64,000 nt of DNA, taken from Streptomyces xinghaiensis S187 (GTDB lineage: Bacteria; Actinomycetota; Actinomycetes; Streptomycetales; Streptomycetaceae). The number at the start of each line of letters is the position of its first letter. The first letter of the stretch is position 1. The stretch spans positions 1 through 64,000 of the forward strand of contig NZ_CP023202.1 of assembly GCF_000220705.2 (NCBI RefSeq). The letters are read 5' to 3'. Under the pieces are notes generated by a model. It saw only the letters and a list, made by a program, of their open reading frames with translations, did not search any database and was not told the origin of the DNA. Both the position numbers and the translations under genes were made by a program. Below, one piece after another: positions 42,174 through 50,399 of the stretch.

Positions 42174-44485
42174 TCGACGGCGCGGGCCCAGCCCGGGTGG
42201 TCGATGAGCGGGTTGCGGTTGCCCTGGATCTCGGCGATGGCGGCGTTGCGGTGCAGTTCCCACTCGCCGGCCGGGTCCGCCTCGTGCCAGGCCAGCAGCA
42301 GTTCCAGCCGCCCGGGGGTGAGTTCGCGGGCGGCGTCACCGACGTACCCGGGATAGCGGAGCAGGAAGTACAGGGTGGCCCGGGCGGCCGCCCCCTTGCC
42401 CGCGGACGGTTCAAACCCCCGCTCCTGTTCCCGCCGGCCGCAGTCGTGGCGCAGGGCCTCGCCGAAGTCCGGGAAGTCGGTGTACGGGAAGTTGCCGCGG
42501 AAGCTGTTGCACCCCGTCTCGCAGGCGAACAGGTGGTGCAGATCGCCGCGCATGGGCTCGCGGCGCTCGAACCAGGACTGCGGGACGACGTGCTCGCAGT
42601 TGTACGGGAGCGCCGCCTCCAGCGCGGCGGACTCGGCCGCCAGCGCCCCCGGCCCGGGGGCGCTCTCGCGGAGCAGGAACTCCTGCCAGCGGGCGGCCCG
42701 CGCGGCCTCGGCGGCGGCGTCGGCGCGGATGAACTCCACGGGGTCGAAGCCCTTGCCGGAGTAGAGGCTGCGCAGCCGCCGGTCGGGGTGCAGGTCCACC
42801 CAGGGGTAGACCAGCCGCATGGGCTGGTAGGCGGGGCGCCGCAGATGACTGCCCTCCAGCAACTCCGTCAGCAGGGACCGCAGTCCGGCGGGGGACGCGC
42901 CGGGCATGGCCTCGCGCACGGCCGCGTAGTACGTCTCCCGCGCGATCTCGTCGGCCGCGCGGTCGTAGTACGGGCGGGAGGCGCCGGCCTCCAGGTCGAC
43001 GAGCGCCGCGCCCAGCCCGGCGGCGGCCGGCGCACGCCCGGCGGCGGCCGGCGCACGCCCGGCGGCGGCCGGCGCACGCCCGGCGGCGGCCGGCGCACGC
43101 CCGGCGGCGCGCCCCGGGGGCGGGTGCTCCGGGCCGGGGACGGGCGGGGCGCCCGCCGCGGCGGGGGCCGCGGCCGGGGGGACGGCCGGGGGGACGGCCG
43201 CCGGGGCCGGGGACGTTCCCGGGACGACGGTCAGGTCGAGCCGCAGCGGAACGGTCCAGCCGGTGGTGGCCCCCGGGGTGCCGGACGGCACGGGGCCGGG
43301 GGCGCCGTCTCCCCCGGCCGTCTCGGCCGCCGTCTCCGTCCGCGTCTCCGACGCCGTCCGCGTCTCCGTCGGCGTCCACGCGGGGGCGGAGGGGAACGGG
43401 GGCCCGGCCGGGAAGGGGGCGCCGGCCGGGCGCCGCGCGGTGGCGGCCTCCAGCAGTTCCGCCCGGAGCGCGTCGGGGGCGCCGGTCAGCGGGATGTCCC
43501 GCAGCGCCTGCACCACGCGGCTGGCGCGGACGCCCTCGTTGGCCTTCCAGGCCAGGTTCTGCTCTCCCGTCTCCGGGGTCCAGCGGGTGCCGTCCAGGGC
43601 GAGGTAGTGGCCGTCGCCGTCGGTGAGCGGGACGGCGGAGTGGTGCAGCGCCACCACCTCCCACTGGTCGTTGAAGACCGGCGAGCCCGAGGACCCGGGC
43701 GCGGTGTCGGTCTCGTAGTGGACGAACGTCTCCAGCAGGTCCATGACCCTGTTCTCCCGCAGCGCGAGCTGCTTCGGCTCGCCGTTCGGGTGCTGGACGA
43801 TGTTCACCAGCTCGCCGAGGATCGCCTTGCCCTGGGCCTCGTCCAGCGGCAGCATCCCGAACGCCGACAGGGGCTTGCCCTCGGTGGAGCGCGCGGCGAC
43901 GGCGACCACGGTGAAGTCCAGGTCCCGGTCGGTCGCGAAGAACCGGGAGGGTTCGAGGCAGAAGGCCACCGGGTCCGGCGCGGTTCCGTCCGCGCCCGTC
44001 TGGAAGTTGAACTCGACCACGCCCCTTCCGGCCTCCTCCTGGTCGCGCAGGACGTGATTGTTGGTCAGCAGCAGGGACGGCGACACCAGGAAGCCGGTGC
44101 CGTAGTGGGCGCCGCGTCCCCGGACGACCACCCGGCCGACCGACCGGGAGGCCAGCCAGCCCGCTTCGAGGAAGCCGACGTCGATGAGGTCGTTCCGCCC
44201 CATGAGCCGCTCCAGGCCCAGCACGCCGGCGCCGAAGTGCTCGGGGGACACGGCGCCGTCGAGGCTGGCTCCGGTCGAGGCCAGCGGCGGTGTCCGCTCC
44301 ATGGCGGCCGCCAGCGACCAGTCGGCCCCGAGCCGCTCCAGGCGCCGGGTGACCCGCGACGGCTCGTCGGTGTGGAGCACGCCGCGGCTGTCGAGTCTCC
44401 GGGCCGTCTCGGTCCGTTCCTCCGCGCGTCCCGCGTAGCGGGACCCCGCGGCGCTGAGCTGGGACACGTACTCGGCGGTGACCAC
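42152..44485 (-). CDS. Trypsin-like peptidase fused to endonuclease I domain
   Basis: 777 residues from GTG 44485, which has an excellent AGGAGG five bases upstream; the open frame extends further but without a start of comparable quality. Residues 105-290 are a trypsin-like domain with His144 (LTNNHV), Asp190 (DLDFTVVAV) and Ser268 (GSSGSPV). A long Pro/Ala/Gly linker (residues 350-500) carries four tandem seven-residue GRAPAAA repeats. The C-terminus is an endonuclease I fold with NCEHVVPQSW at 629-638, DLHHLF at 648 and CNSFRGNFPY. There is no signal peptide, so both activities would be cytoplasmic. It is divergent from a subtilisin gene. A protease-controlled nuclease is an obvious reading, but that is inference. 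Confidence 0.85.
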   Translation of the reverse strand: MVTAEYVSQLSAAGSRYAGRAEERTETARRLDSRGVLHTDEPSRVTRRLERLGADWSLAAAMERTPPLASTGASLDGAVSPEHFGAGVLGLERLMGRNDLIDVGFLEAGWLASRSVGRVVVRGRGAHYGTGFLVSPSLLLTNNHVLRDQEEAGRGVVEFNFQTGADGTAPDPVAFCLEPSRFFATDRDLDFTVVAVAARSTEGKPLSAFGMLPLDEAQGKAILGELVNIVQHPNGEPKQLALRENRVMDLLETFVHYETDTAPGSSGSPVFNDQWEVVALHHSAVPLTDGDGHYLALDGTRWTPETGEQNLAWKANEGVRASRVVQALRDIPLTGAPDALRAELLEAATARRPAGAPFPAGPPFPSAPAWTPTETRTASETRTETAAETAGGDGAPGPVPSGTPGATTGWTVPLRLDLTVVPGTSPAPAAVPPAVPPAAAPAAAGAPPVPGPEHPPPGRAAGRAPAAAGRAPAAAGRAPAAAGRAPAAAGLGAALVDLEAGASRPYYDRAADEIARETYYAAVREAMPGASPAGLRSLLTELLEGSHLRRPAYQPMRLVYPWVDLHPDRRLRSLYSGKGFDPVEFIRADAAAEAARAARWQEFLLRESAPGPGALAAESAALEAALPYNCEHVVPQSWFERREPMRGDLHHLFACETGCNSFRGNFPYTDFPDFGEALRHDCGRREQERGFEPSAGKGAAARATLYFLLRYPGYVGDAARELTPGRLELLLAWHEADPAGEWELHRNAAIAEIQGNRNPLIDHPGWARAVDYSAAWA
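43029..43112. repeat. Four tandem 21-base repeats in the trypsin-nuclease linker
   Basis: The unit starting GGCGCACGCCCGGCGG recurs at 43029, 43050, 43071 and 43092, the last with a changed end. Each encodes the seven-residue unit GRAPAAA (minus strand). The number of copies probably varies between strains by slippage, changing linker length without breaking frame. Confidence 0.8.
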
Positions 44486-44963
44486 GGCCGCCTCCTCACC
44501 GCCCCGGTGGGGCACATGGCAGGTGATGTCGCCCCCGTTCCACCCGATTGTCCGGCCCCGCGGGCGGTCCCGCCTCCCCGCGCCGCCGCACGGCCACCAT
44601 GCCGGGGTCCGGCTTTCCCCACCGGGTCCGGCGGCGAGGGGCACCGGCCGCCCCGTCCCCCGCCCCCTCACCCGTATGGAGTAGCGGCGGTGGGTCGCCG
44701 TCCCGCTGTCCGGGGCCGGGTCCGCGCCTCCGCGCCCGGCGCGCGGCCGGGGCCCGCGGGCCCCGTTTGCACCGGGCGGACGGCGGCGGGACGGTGGAAG
44801 GAGCACCGGCCGGGGCGGTGGGGGCCGCCCGTGCCGCACGACGGTACGACGGCGCGAGGGCGGTACGGGCCGGCGGTACGGGTCCGGCGGCGCCGGTCCG
44901 ACGGCGTCCCCGGTGCCGGTGCGCACCGACCATCCCTGCCGGGGGGCACGAACCGGAGCAGCC
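44486..44963. promoter_or_regulatory. Divergent promoter region between trypsin-nuclease and subtilisin genes
   Basis: 478 bases with no gene of its own. It must contain promoters for both divergent genes, but I found no certain hexamers. Open frames of the trypsin-nuclease run across it only because of composition. A shared regulator binding here would link expression of the two proteases. Confidence 0.45.
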
Positions 44964-46322
44964 ATGAACCACCATGAGACAGCGGGCGGCCGCGGGCACC
45001 GCGGCCGGCCGGACCTGGCCGACGCGGGCATCTCCAAGACGGCCGGGGAGTACACCGACCGATTCCTCGTCCTCCTGGCCCCCGGGGCGCAGGAGGAGGG
45101 CATGGCGACCCTGCGGTCCCGGGCCGGCACCGAACCGGCGGAGCGGATACGCCCCGACGTGACGGAGAGCACGGCGGAGGTGCTGGAGCAGGCCGGGTCG
45201 GTCGTGTTCGAGGACCTCGGGGTCGCGGTCGTCCAGGCCGCGCCCGACCAGCGGCGGGCGGTCATGGAGACCGCCCGGGACGAACCGGCCGTCCTCGCCG
45301 TGGAGCGCGAACGGGTGCTCTGGGCCTCGCAGTTGACGGAGTCCCGGGCCGAGACCGCGACGGCCGACTATCTGCGCGGTTACCACGACGGGGTCGAGGA
45401 GCTCGTCCAGCACGCGCTGGAGCGCATCGACACCGCGGCCGTCCGGGAGCCCGGGACCGCCGGCTTCGACGAGTCCCTGGTGACCTGGGGCCTGCAGGCG
45501 GCGGGCGTGCCGCGGTCCGCCTTCTCGGGACAGGGGGTCCGGGTGGCCGTCCTGGACACCGGTGTGGACACCGGCCATCCCGATCTGACCGCGCGCCTGG
45601 AGGGGGCGGCCTCCTTCGTCCCCGGCCAGGCCGTGCAGGACGGGCACGGCCACGGCACCCACTGCGTGGGCACCTCCTGCGGGCCGCGGACCCCCGGCGC
45701 GGCGCCCCGCTACGGCGTGGCCTGCGAGGCGGAGATCTACGCCGGGAAGGTGCTGGGCGACGGGGGCGGCGGCACCGACACCCAGATCCTGGCGGGCATG
45801 AACTGGGCCTTCGGCCAGGGCTGCCGGGTCATCTCCATGTCGCTCGGCTCCCCGGTCGGCCCGGGCGAGCGCCCCTCGCGGGTGTACGAGCAGATCGCCC
45901 GGCGCCTGATGCGGGCCGGGACCCTGGTCGTCGCGGCGGCGGGCAACGAGAGCGAGCGCCCGCACGTCGTCGAGCCCGTCGGGCATCCGGCGAACTGCCC
46001 CTCGGTCCTCGCCGTCGGGGCGCTCGACAGCCACTTCGCGGTCGCGTCGTTCTCCAACGCCGGGCTCAACCCCGACGGCGGCCAGATCGACATCGCCGCT
46101 CCCGGCGTGGACGTGCTCTCCTCCTGGCCGCAGGCCCCCGGCCACCGGCGGCTGCGGGGCACCAGCATGGCCACGCCCCATGTGGCCGGCGCCATCGCCC
46201 TGTTCGCCGAGGCGGCCCCGGGCGCGTCGGCCGCGGAACTGAAGTCGTTCCTGCTCGCCGGGGCCCGTCGGCTGCCGCTGCCGGCCGTCGACGTGGGAGC
46301 GGGACTGCTGCAGGCGCCGTGA
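44964..46322 (+). CDS. Subtilisin-like serine peptidase (S8), apparently cytoplasmic
   Basis: 452 residues from ATG 44964 (CCGGAGCAGCC upstream). No signal peptide is visible. The N-terminal 120 residues look like an I9-type prodomain (DRFLVLLAPG ... LGVAVVQAAPDQRRAVMETA ... VLAVERERV). The catalytic domain has Asp198 (VAVLDTGVDTGHPDL), His230 (GHGHGTHCVG), oxyanion Asn328 (VVAAAGNES) and Ser401 (RGTSMATPHVAGA). A small gene overlapping its stop encodes another I9-like fold. Divergence from the trypsin-nuclease suggests a paired system: the subtilisin might activate or remove that protein. Family and fold are clear; the partnership is inferred. Confidence 0.9.
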   Translation: MNHHETAGGRGHRGRPDLADAGISKTAGEYTDRFLVLLAPGAQEEGMATLRSRAGTEPAERIRPDVTESTAEVLEQAGSVVFEDLGVAVVQAAPDQRRAVMETARDEPAVLAVERERVLWASQLTESRAETATADYLRGYHDGVEELVQHALERIDTAAVREPGTAGFDESLVTWGLQAAGVPRSAFSGQGVRVAVLDTGVDTGHPDLTARLEGAASFVPGQAVQDGHGHGTHCVGTSCGPRTPGAAPRYGVACEAEIYAGKVLGDGGGGTDTQILAGMNWAFGQGCRVISMSLGSPVGPGERPSRVYEQIARRLMRAGTLVVAAAGNESERPHVVEPVGHPANCPSVLAVGALDSHFAVASFSNAGLNPDGGQIDIAAPGVDVLSSWPQAPGHRRLRGTSMATPHVAGAIALFAEAAPGASAAELKSFLLAGARRLPLPAVDVGAGLLQAP

Positions 46323-46558
46323 GCGCGCCGCGGCCCGTACCCGTCGTCGTGGCGGTCGATCCCGGGCGTTTTCCCGAGGTGGTCCGGGCCCTCCGGGAGG
46401 CGGGGCTGGAGGTGGCGTCCGAACTGCCGGACCTCGGCTCGCTCACGGGGACGGTCCCGGACGACCGGCTGCCGGGGCTGGAGTCGATCGACGGCGTCGA
46501 GGCGGTGGAGCGCGAACGCGGCTACCGGGTCCCGCCCCCGGACTCCCCGGTCCAGTAG
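46319..46558 (+). CDS. Small I9-like (subtilisin propeptide-type) protein, possible trans inhibitor
   Basis: 79 residues from GTG 46319, overlapping the subtilisin stop as GTGA, so the two are translated together. The pattern is a short ferredoxin-like fold: VVVAVDPGRFPEVVRALREAGLEV, LGSLTGTVPDDRLPGLESIDGVEAVERERGYRVPP. The alternation of V-x-V strands, a helix and a VEAVERER-type last strand closely resembles I9 prodomain/inhibitor modules, including the one at the N-terminus of the neighbouring subtilisin. Similar small proteins have been labelled as aldolase by mistake. It most likely binds and restrains, or helps fold, the peptidase in trans. Confidence 0.7.
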   Translation: MSAPRPVPVVVAVDPGRFPEVVRALREAGLEVASELPDLGSLTGTVPDDRLPGLESIDGVEAVERERGYRVPPPDSPVQ

Positions 46559-46589
46559 CGGCACGACGGCCGCCGCGCACCGCGCCCCC

Positions 46590-46631
46590 GGCCGCCCCCG
46601 GGCCCGCCGGCCCGGGGGCGGCCCATTTTCT
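46590..46631 (+). terminator. Strong hairpin terminator after the subtilisin/I9 operon
   Basis: A 15-base perfect stem, 46590-46604 paired with 46609-46623, with a CGCC loop, is followed by CATTTTCT. It lies 32 bases after the stop of the small I9-like gene and before the next operator, so it should isolate the subtilisin operon from the oxidoreductase gene. Confidence 0.8.
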
Positions 46632-46692
46632 CTGGACCGTTCCGCTCCCCGCTCCCGGGACCTTCGGCCCCCTGTCCCCCTCCGCCGGACTC

Positions 46693-46708
46693 ATACCCTC
46701 AGGGGTAT
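46693..46708. promoter_or_regulatory. CsoR/CstR-like operator
   Basis: ATACCC-TCAG-GGGTAT is a perfect six-base inverted repeat immediately upstream of the CoA-disulfide reductase-rhodanese gene. The ATACCC-N4-GGGTAT outline is that of CsoR-family regulators, and the persulfide sensor CstR controls the same type of enzyme elsewhere. No CsoR-like gene lies in the window. Confidence 0.7.
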
Positions 46709-46735
46709 AAACCCGGAGTGGAACGGAGCCATCAC

Positions 46736-48364
46736 GTGAAGGTCGTCATCGTCGGAGGGGTCGCGGGCGGGATGTCCGCGGCCACCAGGCTGCGCCGTCT
46801 CGACGAGAAGGCGGAGATCGTCGTCCTGGAACGCGGCGCGCATGTGTCCTACGCCAACTGCGGTCTCCCGTACCACATCGGCGGGGTGATCCCCGACCGC
46901 GCGGATCTGCTCCTCCGGACGCCCGGGGACCTCGCGGCGCGGTTCGCCCTGGACGTCCGCGTCCGGCACGAGGTCCTCTCGGTCGACCGGACGGCCCGGA
47001 CCGTACGGGTGCGCGACCTCGGCGACGGCCGCGAGTACACCGAGCCCTGGGACCGCCTCGTCCTCAGCCCCGGCGCCACGCCCGTCGTACCGCCGGTGCC
47101 CGGCGCAGAGCGGGGCCTGACGCTCCGCGATGTGCGGGACTCCGACCGCGTGCTGCGCCGGGTGGAGGACGGCGCCCGGAGTGCGGTGGTGGTCGGCGGC
47201 GGCTTCATCGGGGTGGAGGTGGCCGAGAACCTGCGCCACCGGGGCCTGGCGGTCTCGCTGGTGGAGATGAGCGACCAGGTGCTCGCGCCGCTCGACCCCG
47301 AGATGGCCCGCCGGCCGGCGGCCGAGCTCACTGCCGGAGGCGTCGACCTGCGGCTCGGCGCCCGGGTGGCCAAGATCCTGCCGGACACGGTGGAGCTGGG
47401 CACCGGCGAGACGCTCCCGGGCGACCTGGTGGTGTTCGCCGCCGGGGTGCGGCCGGAGACCGCTCTGGCGCGGGCGGCGGGCCTGGAGATCGGCCCCTGC
47501 GGGGGCATCGCCGTGGACGAGGCGCAGCGCACCACCGACCCGGACGTCTTCGCGGTCGGGGACGCGGCCGAGAAGCGGGACGCGTTCAGCGGTGAACCGG
47601 CCCTCGTCCCGCTGGCCAACCTGGCCAACCGGCACGGCCGTCTGGTGGCCGACGCCATCGCCGGCCGGCCGGTGCGCGCCCGCCCCTCCGCCGGCACGGC
47701 CGTCGTCAAGGTCTTCGGGCTGACCGCGGCCGCGACCGGCTGGAACGAGAAGCGGCTGCGGGCCGCCGGGCGCCCGTACCGCGCCGTGCACCTGCACGGC
47801 GCCTCGCACGCCGGCTACTACCCGGGCGCGCGGCCCCTGGCGCTGAAGCTCCTGGTCGACCCGGACGGCGAACGGATCCTCGGAGCGCAGGCCGTGGGGA
47901 CGGAAGGCGTCGACAAGCGCGTCGACGTGCTGGCGACCGCCATCGCGGGCGGACTGACCGCACCCGAACTGGCCGATCTGGAACTGGCCTACGCGCCGCC
48001 CTTCGGCTCGGCGAAGGACCCCGTCAACATGCTCGGCTACATCGCCGGGAACCTCGCCGACGGGACCAGCCCCACCGTGCAGTGGCACGAGGTGGACGAC
48101 CGGCTGGCGGCGGGCGCGCTGCTGCTGGACGTCCGCACCCGCGCGGAGCACGCGGCGGGCACCATCCCGGGCGCCCGGAACATCCCGCTCGACGAACTCC
48201 GGTCCGGCCTCGGCCGGCTCCCCCGGGACCGGGAGATCCTCGTCTTCTGCGAAGGCGGACTCCGCGGCCACGCGGCGCTGCGCGTCCTCGCCCAGGAGGG
48301 ATTCCGGACCGTCAACCTGGACGGGGGCCGGCTCACCTGGCAGGCCGGCCGCCCCGCCCGCTGA
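46736..48364 (+). CDS. CoA-disulfide reductase with C-terminal rhodanese domain
   Basis: 542 residues from GTG 46736 (GGAG seven bases upstream); GTG 46718 is in frame but lies within the ribosome binding site of the upstream sequence. The FAD motif is KVVIVGGVAGGMSAATRLRR, the redox-active single Cys is in VSYANCGLPYHIGG, the NAD(P)H motif is VVVGGGFIGVEVAENL, and the second FAD motif is TDPDVFAVGDAAE. The rhodanese domain at the end has LLDVRTRAEHAAGTIPGARNIP and the active-site loop FCEGGLRGH with Cys. Such CoADR-Rhd proteins reduce CoA persulfide or disulfide and detoxify sulfane sulfur. The CstR-like operator upstream agrees. Confidence 0.92.
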   Translation: MKVVIVGGVAGGMSAATRLRRLDEKAEIVVLERGAHVSYANCGLPYHIGGVIPDRADLLLRTPGDLAARFALDVRVRHEVLSVDRTARTVRVRDLGDGREYTEPWDRLVLSPGATPVVPPVPGAERGLTLRDVRDSDRVLRRVEDGARSAVVVGGGFIGVEVAENLRHRGLAVSLVEMSDQVLAPLDPEMARRPAAELTAGGVDLRLGARVAKILPDTVELGTGETLPGDLVVFAAGVRPETALARAAGLEIGPCGGIAVDEAQRTTDPDVFAVGDAAEKRDAFSGEPALVPLANLANRHGRLVADAIAGRPVRARPSAGTAVVKVFGLTAAATGWNEKRLRAAGRPYRAVHLHGASHAGYYPGARPLALKLLVDPDGERILGAQAVGTEGVDKRVDVLATAIAGGLTAPELADLELAYAPPFGSAKDPVNMLGYIAGNLADGTSPTVQWHEVDDRLAAGALLLDVRTRAEHAAGTIPGARNIPLDELRSGLGRLPRDREILVFCEGGLRGHAALRVLAQEGFRTVNLDGGRLTWQAGRPAR

Positions 48365-48665
48365 GACGGTCCACCGGGCGGGCCGGGCCCCGTCCGCCCG
48401 GCCGTGCCCGCGCGGCCGCGGCCCGCTCCGCCGTCACGGCGTCCGGACTCCCGTACCCGCCGCGCCACGCCCTCCCCCGGCGTGAGGACGATCACCCCGT
48501 CGACCGCCGGGCGCCCGGCGGCGCGACGCGTACCGGCCCGGGGAAGTCCCGCTCGAAGAACGGAGATTGCCACAAGGGGCATCCGTGCGGAATGGTGGCG
48601 GAAAGGGATGACGTTGCCGGCTTCTTCGGAGAGGCGGTGGGCCCGCGCTGCGGGACCATGCGGTT
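48365..48665. other. Intergenic region without a recognisable gene
   Basis: About 300 bases between the CoA-disulfide reductase stop and the SpoIIE phosphatase start. The A/T-richer part near 48560-48620 may hold the phosphatase promoter, but no clear hexamers or repeats were found. Confidence 0.4.
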
Positions 48666-50399
48666 GTGGAGAGTTCCATCTGTTCCCAGAGCACGGCCGG
48701 TGCCGACGCGGACACCGGTGCCCGCGGCGTGGGCGGCACCTGGCGCGGCGCCCCGCAACCGGTCCTGGTGGTGAGTCCGGCCGGCACCGTACGGGAGGCC
48801 AACGAGAGCGCGGCGGCGCTCCTCCCCTCGGCCGTGCCGGGGGCCCCGCTGCCGGCGGCCGTGCCGGCCTGGCTGGCGCTGGCCCATCAGCGGCTGGCCG
48901 CCGCGGCGGAGACCGCGTCCCCCGGGGATACCCCGGACGGGGCGGGCGAGTCCGTGCGCGGAGAGGCCGGTGACCGTCTTCTGGAGGCGCATCCGTCCCT
49001 CCGGGACGACGGCGCCGTGGTGTGGTGGCTGACCGACCTCACCGACCGCCGCCGCGCCGAGGAGGCGGAGGAGGCGGTGCGCCTGGAACGCCTGCGCACC
49101 GAATTCCTGGCCGAAGCCTCCAACCAGTTGCTGGCCTCGCTCAACCCGCGCCGGTCCATGGAGGTGACCGCGCAGCTCGCCGCCCGGCACCTGGCCGACG
49201 CCGCGGTCGTCGTCGCCCCCGCCCTCGACGGGCGGCTGCCGATGACGTACTGCGGTCCCGGCGGGCGGATCACCCGCCACGACGTCCACGCCGACGCCCG
49301 CTCGGTGCCCGGCCTGAGCGAGGCCCTGCAGGGCTTCCCGCCGGTGCCCTCCCGCTGGATCGACCCGGCCGCCGCCCCGGACTGGGTGGTGCCGCCCGGC
49401 TTCGGCGGGCCCGTCGGCTCGATGGCCGTCACGCCCCTCCCCGGCCACGGCGTCCCCGCGGGGGCGCTGGTCCTGGTGCGGCGCTCGGACCGGGCGTCCT
49501 TCAGCGAGAGCGAGGAGACGCTCGCCCGGATCTTCGCCGCCCGGGCCGGGGCCGCGATGTCGGCGGCGCGGCTGTACGCGGAGCAGTCGGCGATCACCCG
49601 GGTCCTGATGCGGGAGCTGCTGCCGCCCCCGCTACGGCCGCTGCGCGGCATCGAGTTCGCCGGCGGCTACCGGCCCTCCGACGACAGCGAGCGCATCGGC
49701 GGCGACTTCTACAACGTCCACCCCGGGACGGGCGGCGACGAGGAGTGCCTGGCCGTCCTGGGCGACGTCTGCGGCAAGGGCCTGGAGGCCGCGGCGCTGA
49801 CCGGGAAGATCCGCAACACGGTGCACGCGCTGCTGCCCATGGCCACCGACCATCTGCGGATGCTGAACCTCCTCAACGGGGCGCTCCTCGGCTCCCGCAG
49901 CACCCGGTTCGCGACCCTGGTGCTGGCCTCGGCCGTACGGAGCGGAGCGGGGGTGCGGCTCCGGCTGACGAGTGCCGGGCACCCGGCTCCGCTGATCGTC
50001 CGCGCCGGCGGCCTGGTCGAGGAGGCGGCGACGCGCGGCTGCCTGGTGGGGGTGCTGCCGGAGGTCCGCGCGAACACGGCCGTCACCGAACTGGCGCCCG
50101 GAGAAACGTGCCTGCTGTACACCGACGGCATCACCGAGGCCAGGGGCGGCCCGTTCGGCGACGAGATGTTCGGCGAGCAGCGCCTCGGGGAGGCGCTCGC
50201 CGAGTGCGCGGGCATGCCGGCCGAGGCGGTCGTGGAGCGCGTCCAGATGCTCGCCGCCGAGTGGGTCGGCCCGGGCCGCCACGACGACATGGCCGTGGTG
50301 GCGATCGGCGCCCCGCGCCGGCAGCACCCCGGCCCGGCGGCCGCCCCCGCCCGCCGGGCCCTTCCGGACCTTCCCCCACAGGAGCGGCATCCCGGATGA
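48666..50399 (+). CDS. PAS-GAF-SpoIIE (PP2C-type) phosphatase
   Basis: 577 residues from GTG 48666. The N-terminus contains a PAS-like region (PQPVLVVSPAGTVREANESAAALL), then a helix and a GAF-like region (RTEFLAEASNQLLASLNPRRSMEVTAQLAARHLADAAVVVA). The SpoIIE phosphatase follows: IEFAGGYRPSDDSERIGGDFYNVHP, LGDVCGKGLEAAALTGKIRNTV, LLYTDGITEARGG and GRHDDMAVVAIG, with all metal-binding acidic residues in place. It would dephosphorylate anti-sigma factor antagonists and so release a sigma factor. The next gene overlaps its stop as ATGA and encodes a cobalamin-binding protein, so the phosphatase activity may answer to light or B12. Confidence 0.9.
   Translation: MESSICSQSTAGADADTGARGVGGTWRGAPQPVLVVSPAGTVREANESAAALLPSAVPGAPLPAAVPAWLALAHQRLAAAAETASPGDTPDGAGESVRGEAGDRLLEAHPSLRDDGAVVWWLTDLTDRRRAEEAEEAVRLERLRTEFLAEASNQLLASLNPRRSMEVTAQLAARHLADAAVVVAPALDGRLPMTYCGPGGRITRHDVHADARSVPGLSEALQGFPPVPSRWIDPAAAPDWVVPPGFGGPVGSMAVTPLPGHGVPAGALVLVRRSDRASFSESEETLARIFAARAGAAMSAARLYAEQSAITRVLMRELLPPPLRPLRGIEFAGGYRPSDDSERIGGDFYNVHPGTGGDEECLAVLGDVCGKGLEAAALTGKIRNTVHALLPMATDHLRMLNLLNGALLGSRSTRFATLVLASAVRSGAGVRLRLTSAGHPAPLIVRAGGLVEEAATRGCLVGVLPEVRANTAVTELAPGETCLLYTDGITEARGGPFGDEMFGEQRLGEALAECAGMPAEAVVERVQMLAAEWVGPGRHDDMAVVAIGAPRRQHPGPAAAPARRALPDLPPQERHPG

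Noticed and set aside
44486..45265. Upstream extension of the trypsin-nuclease open frame to 1037 residues
   Set aside because: It would overlap the divergent subtilisin gene and is low-complexity; the GTG at 44485 has a near-perfect ribosome binding site.
46319..46558. Aldolase annotation for the 79-residue protein
   Set aside because: It is far too short for an aldolase and has no catalytic lysine context; the strand-helix pattern fits an I9-like inhibitor fold.
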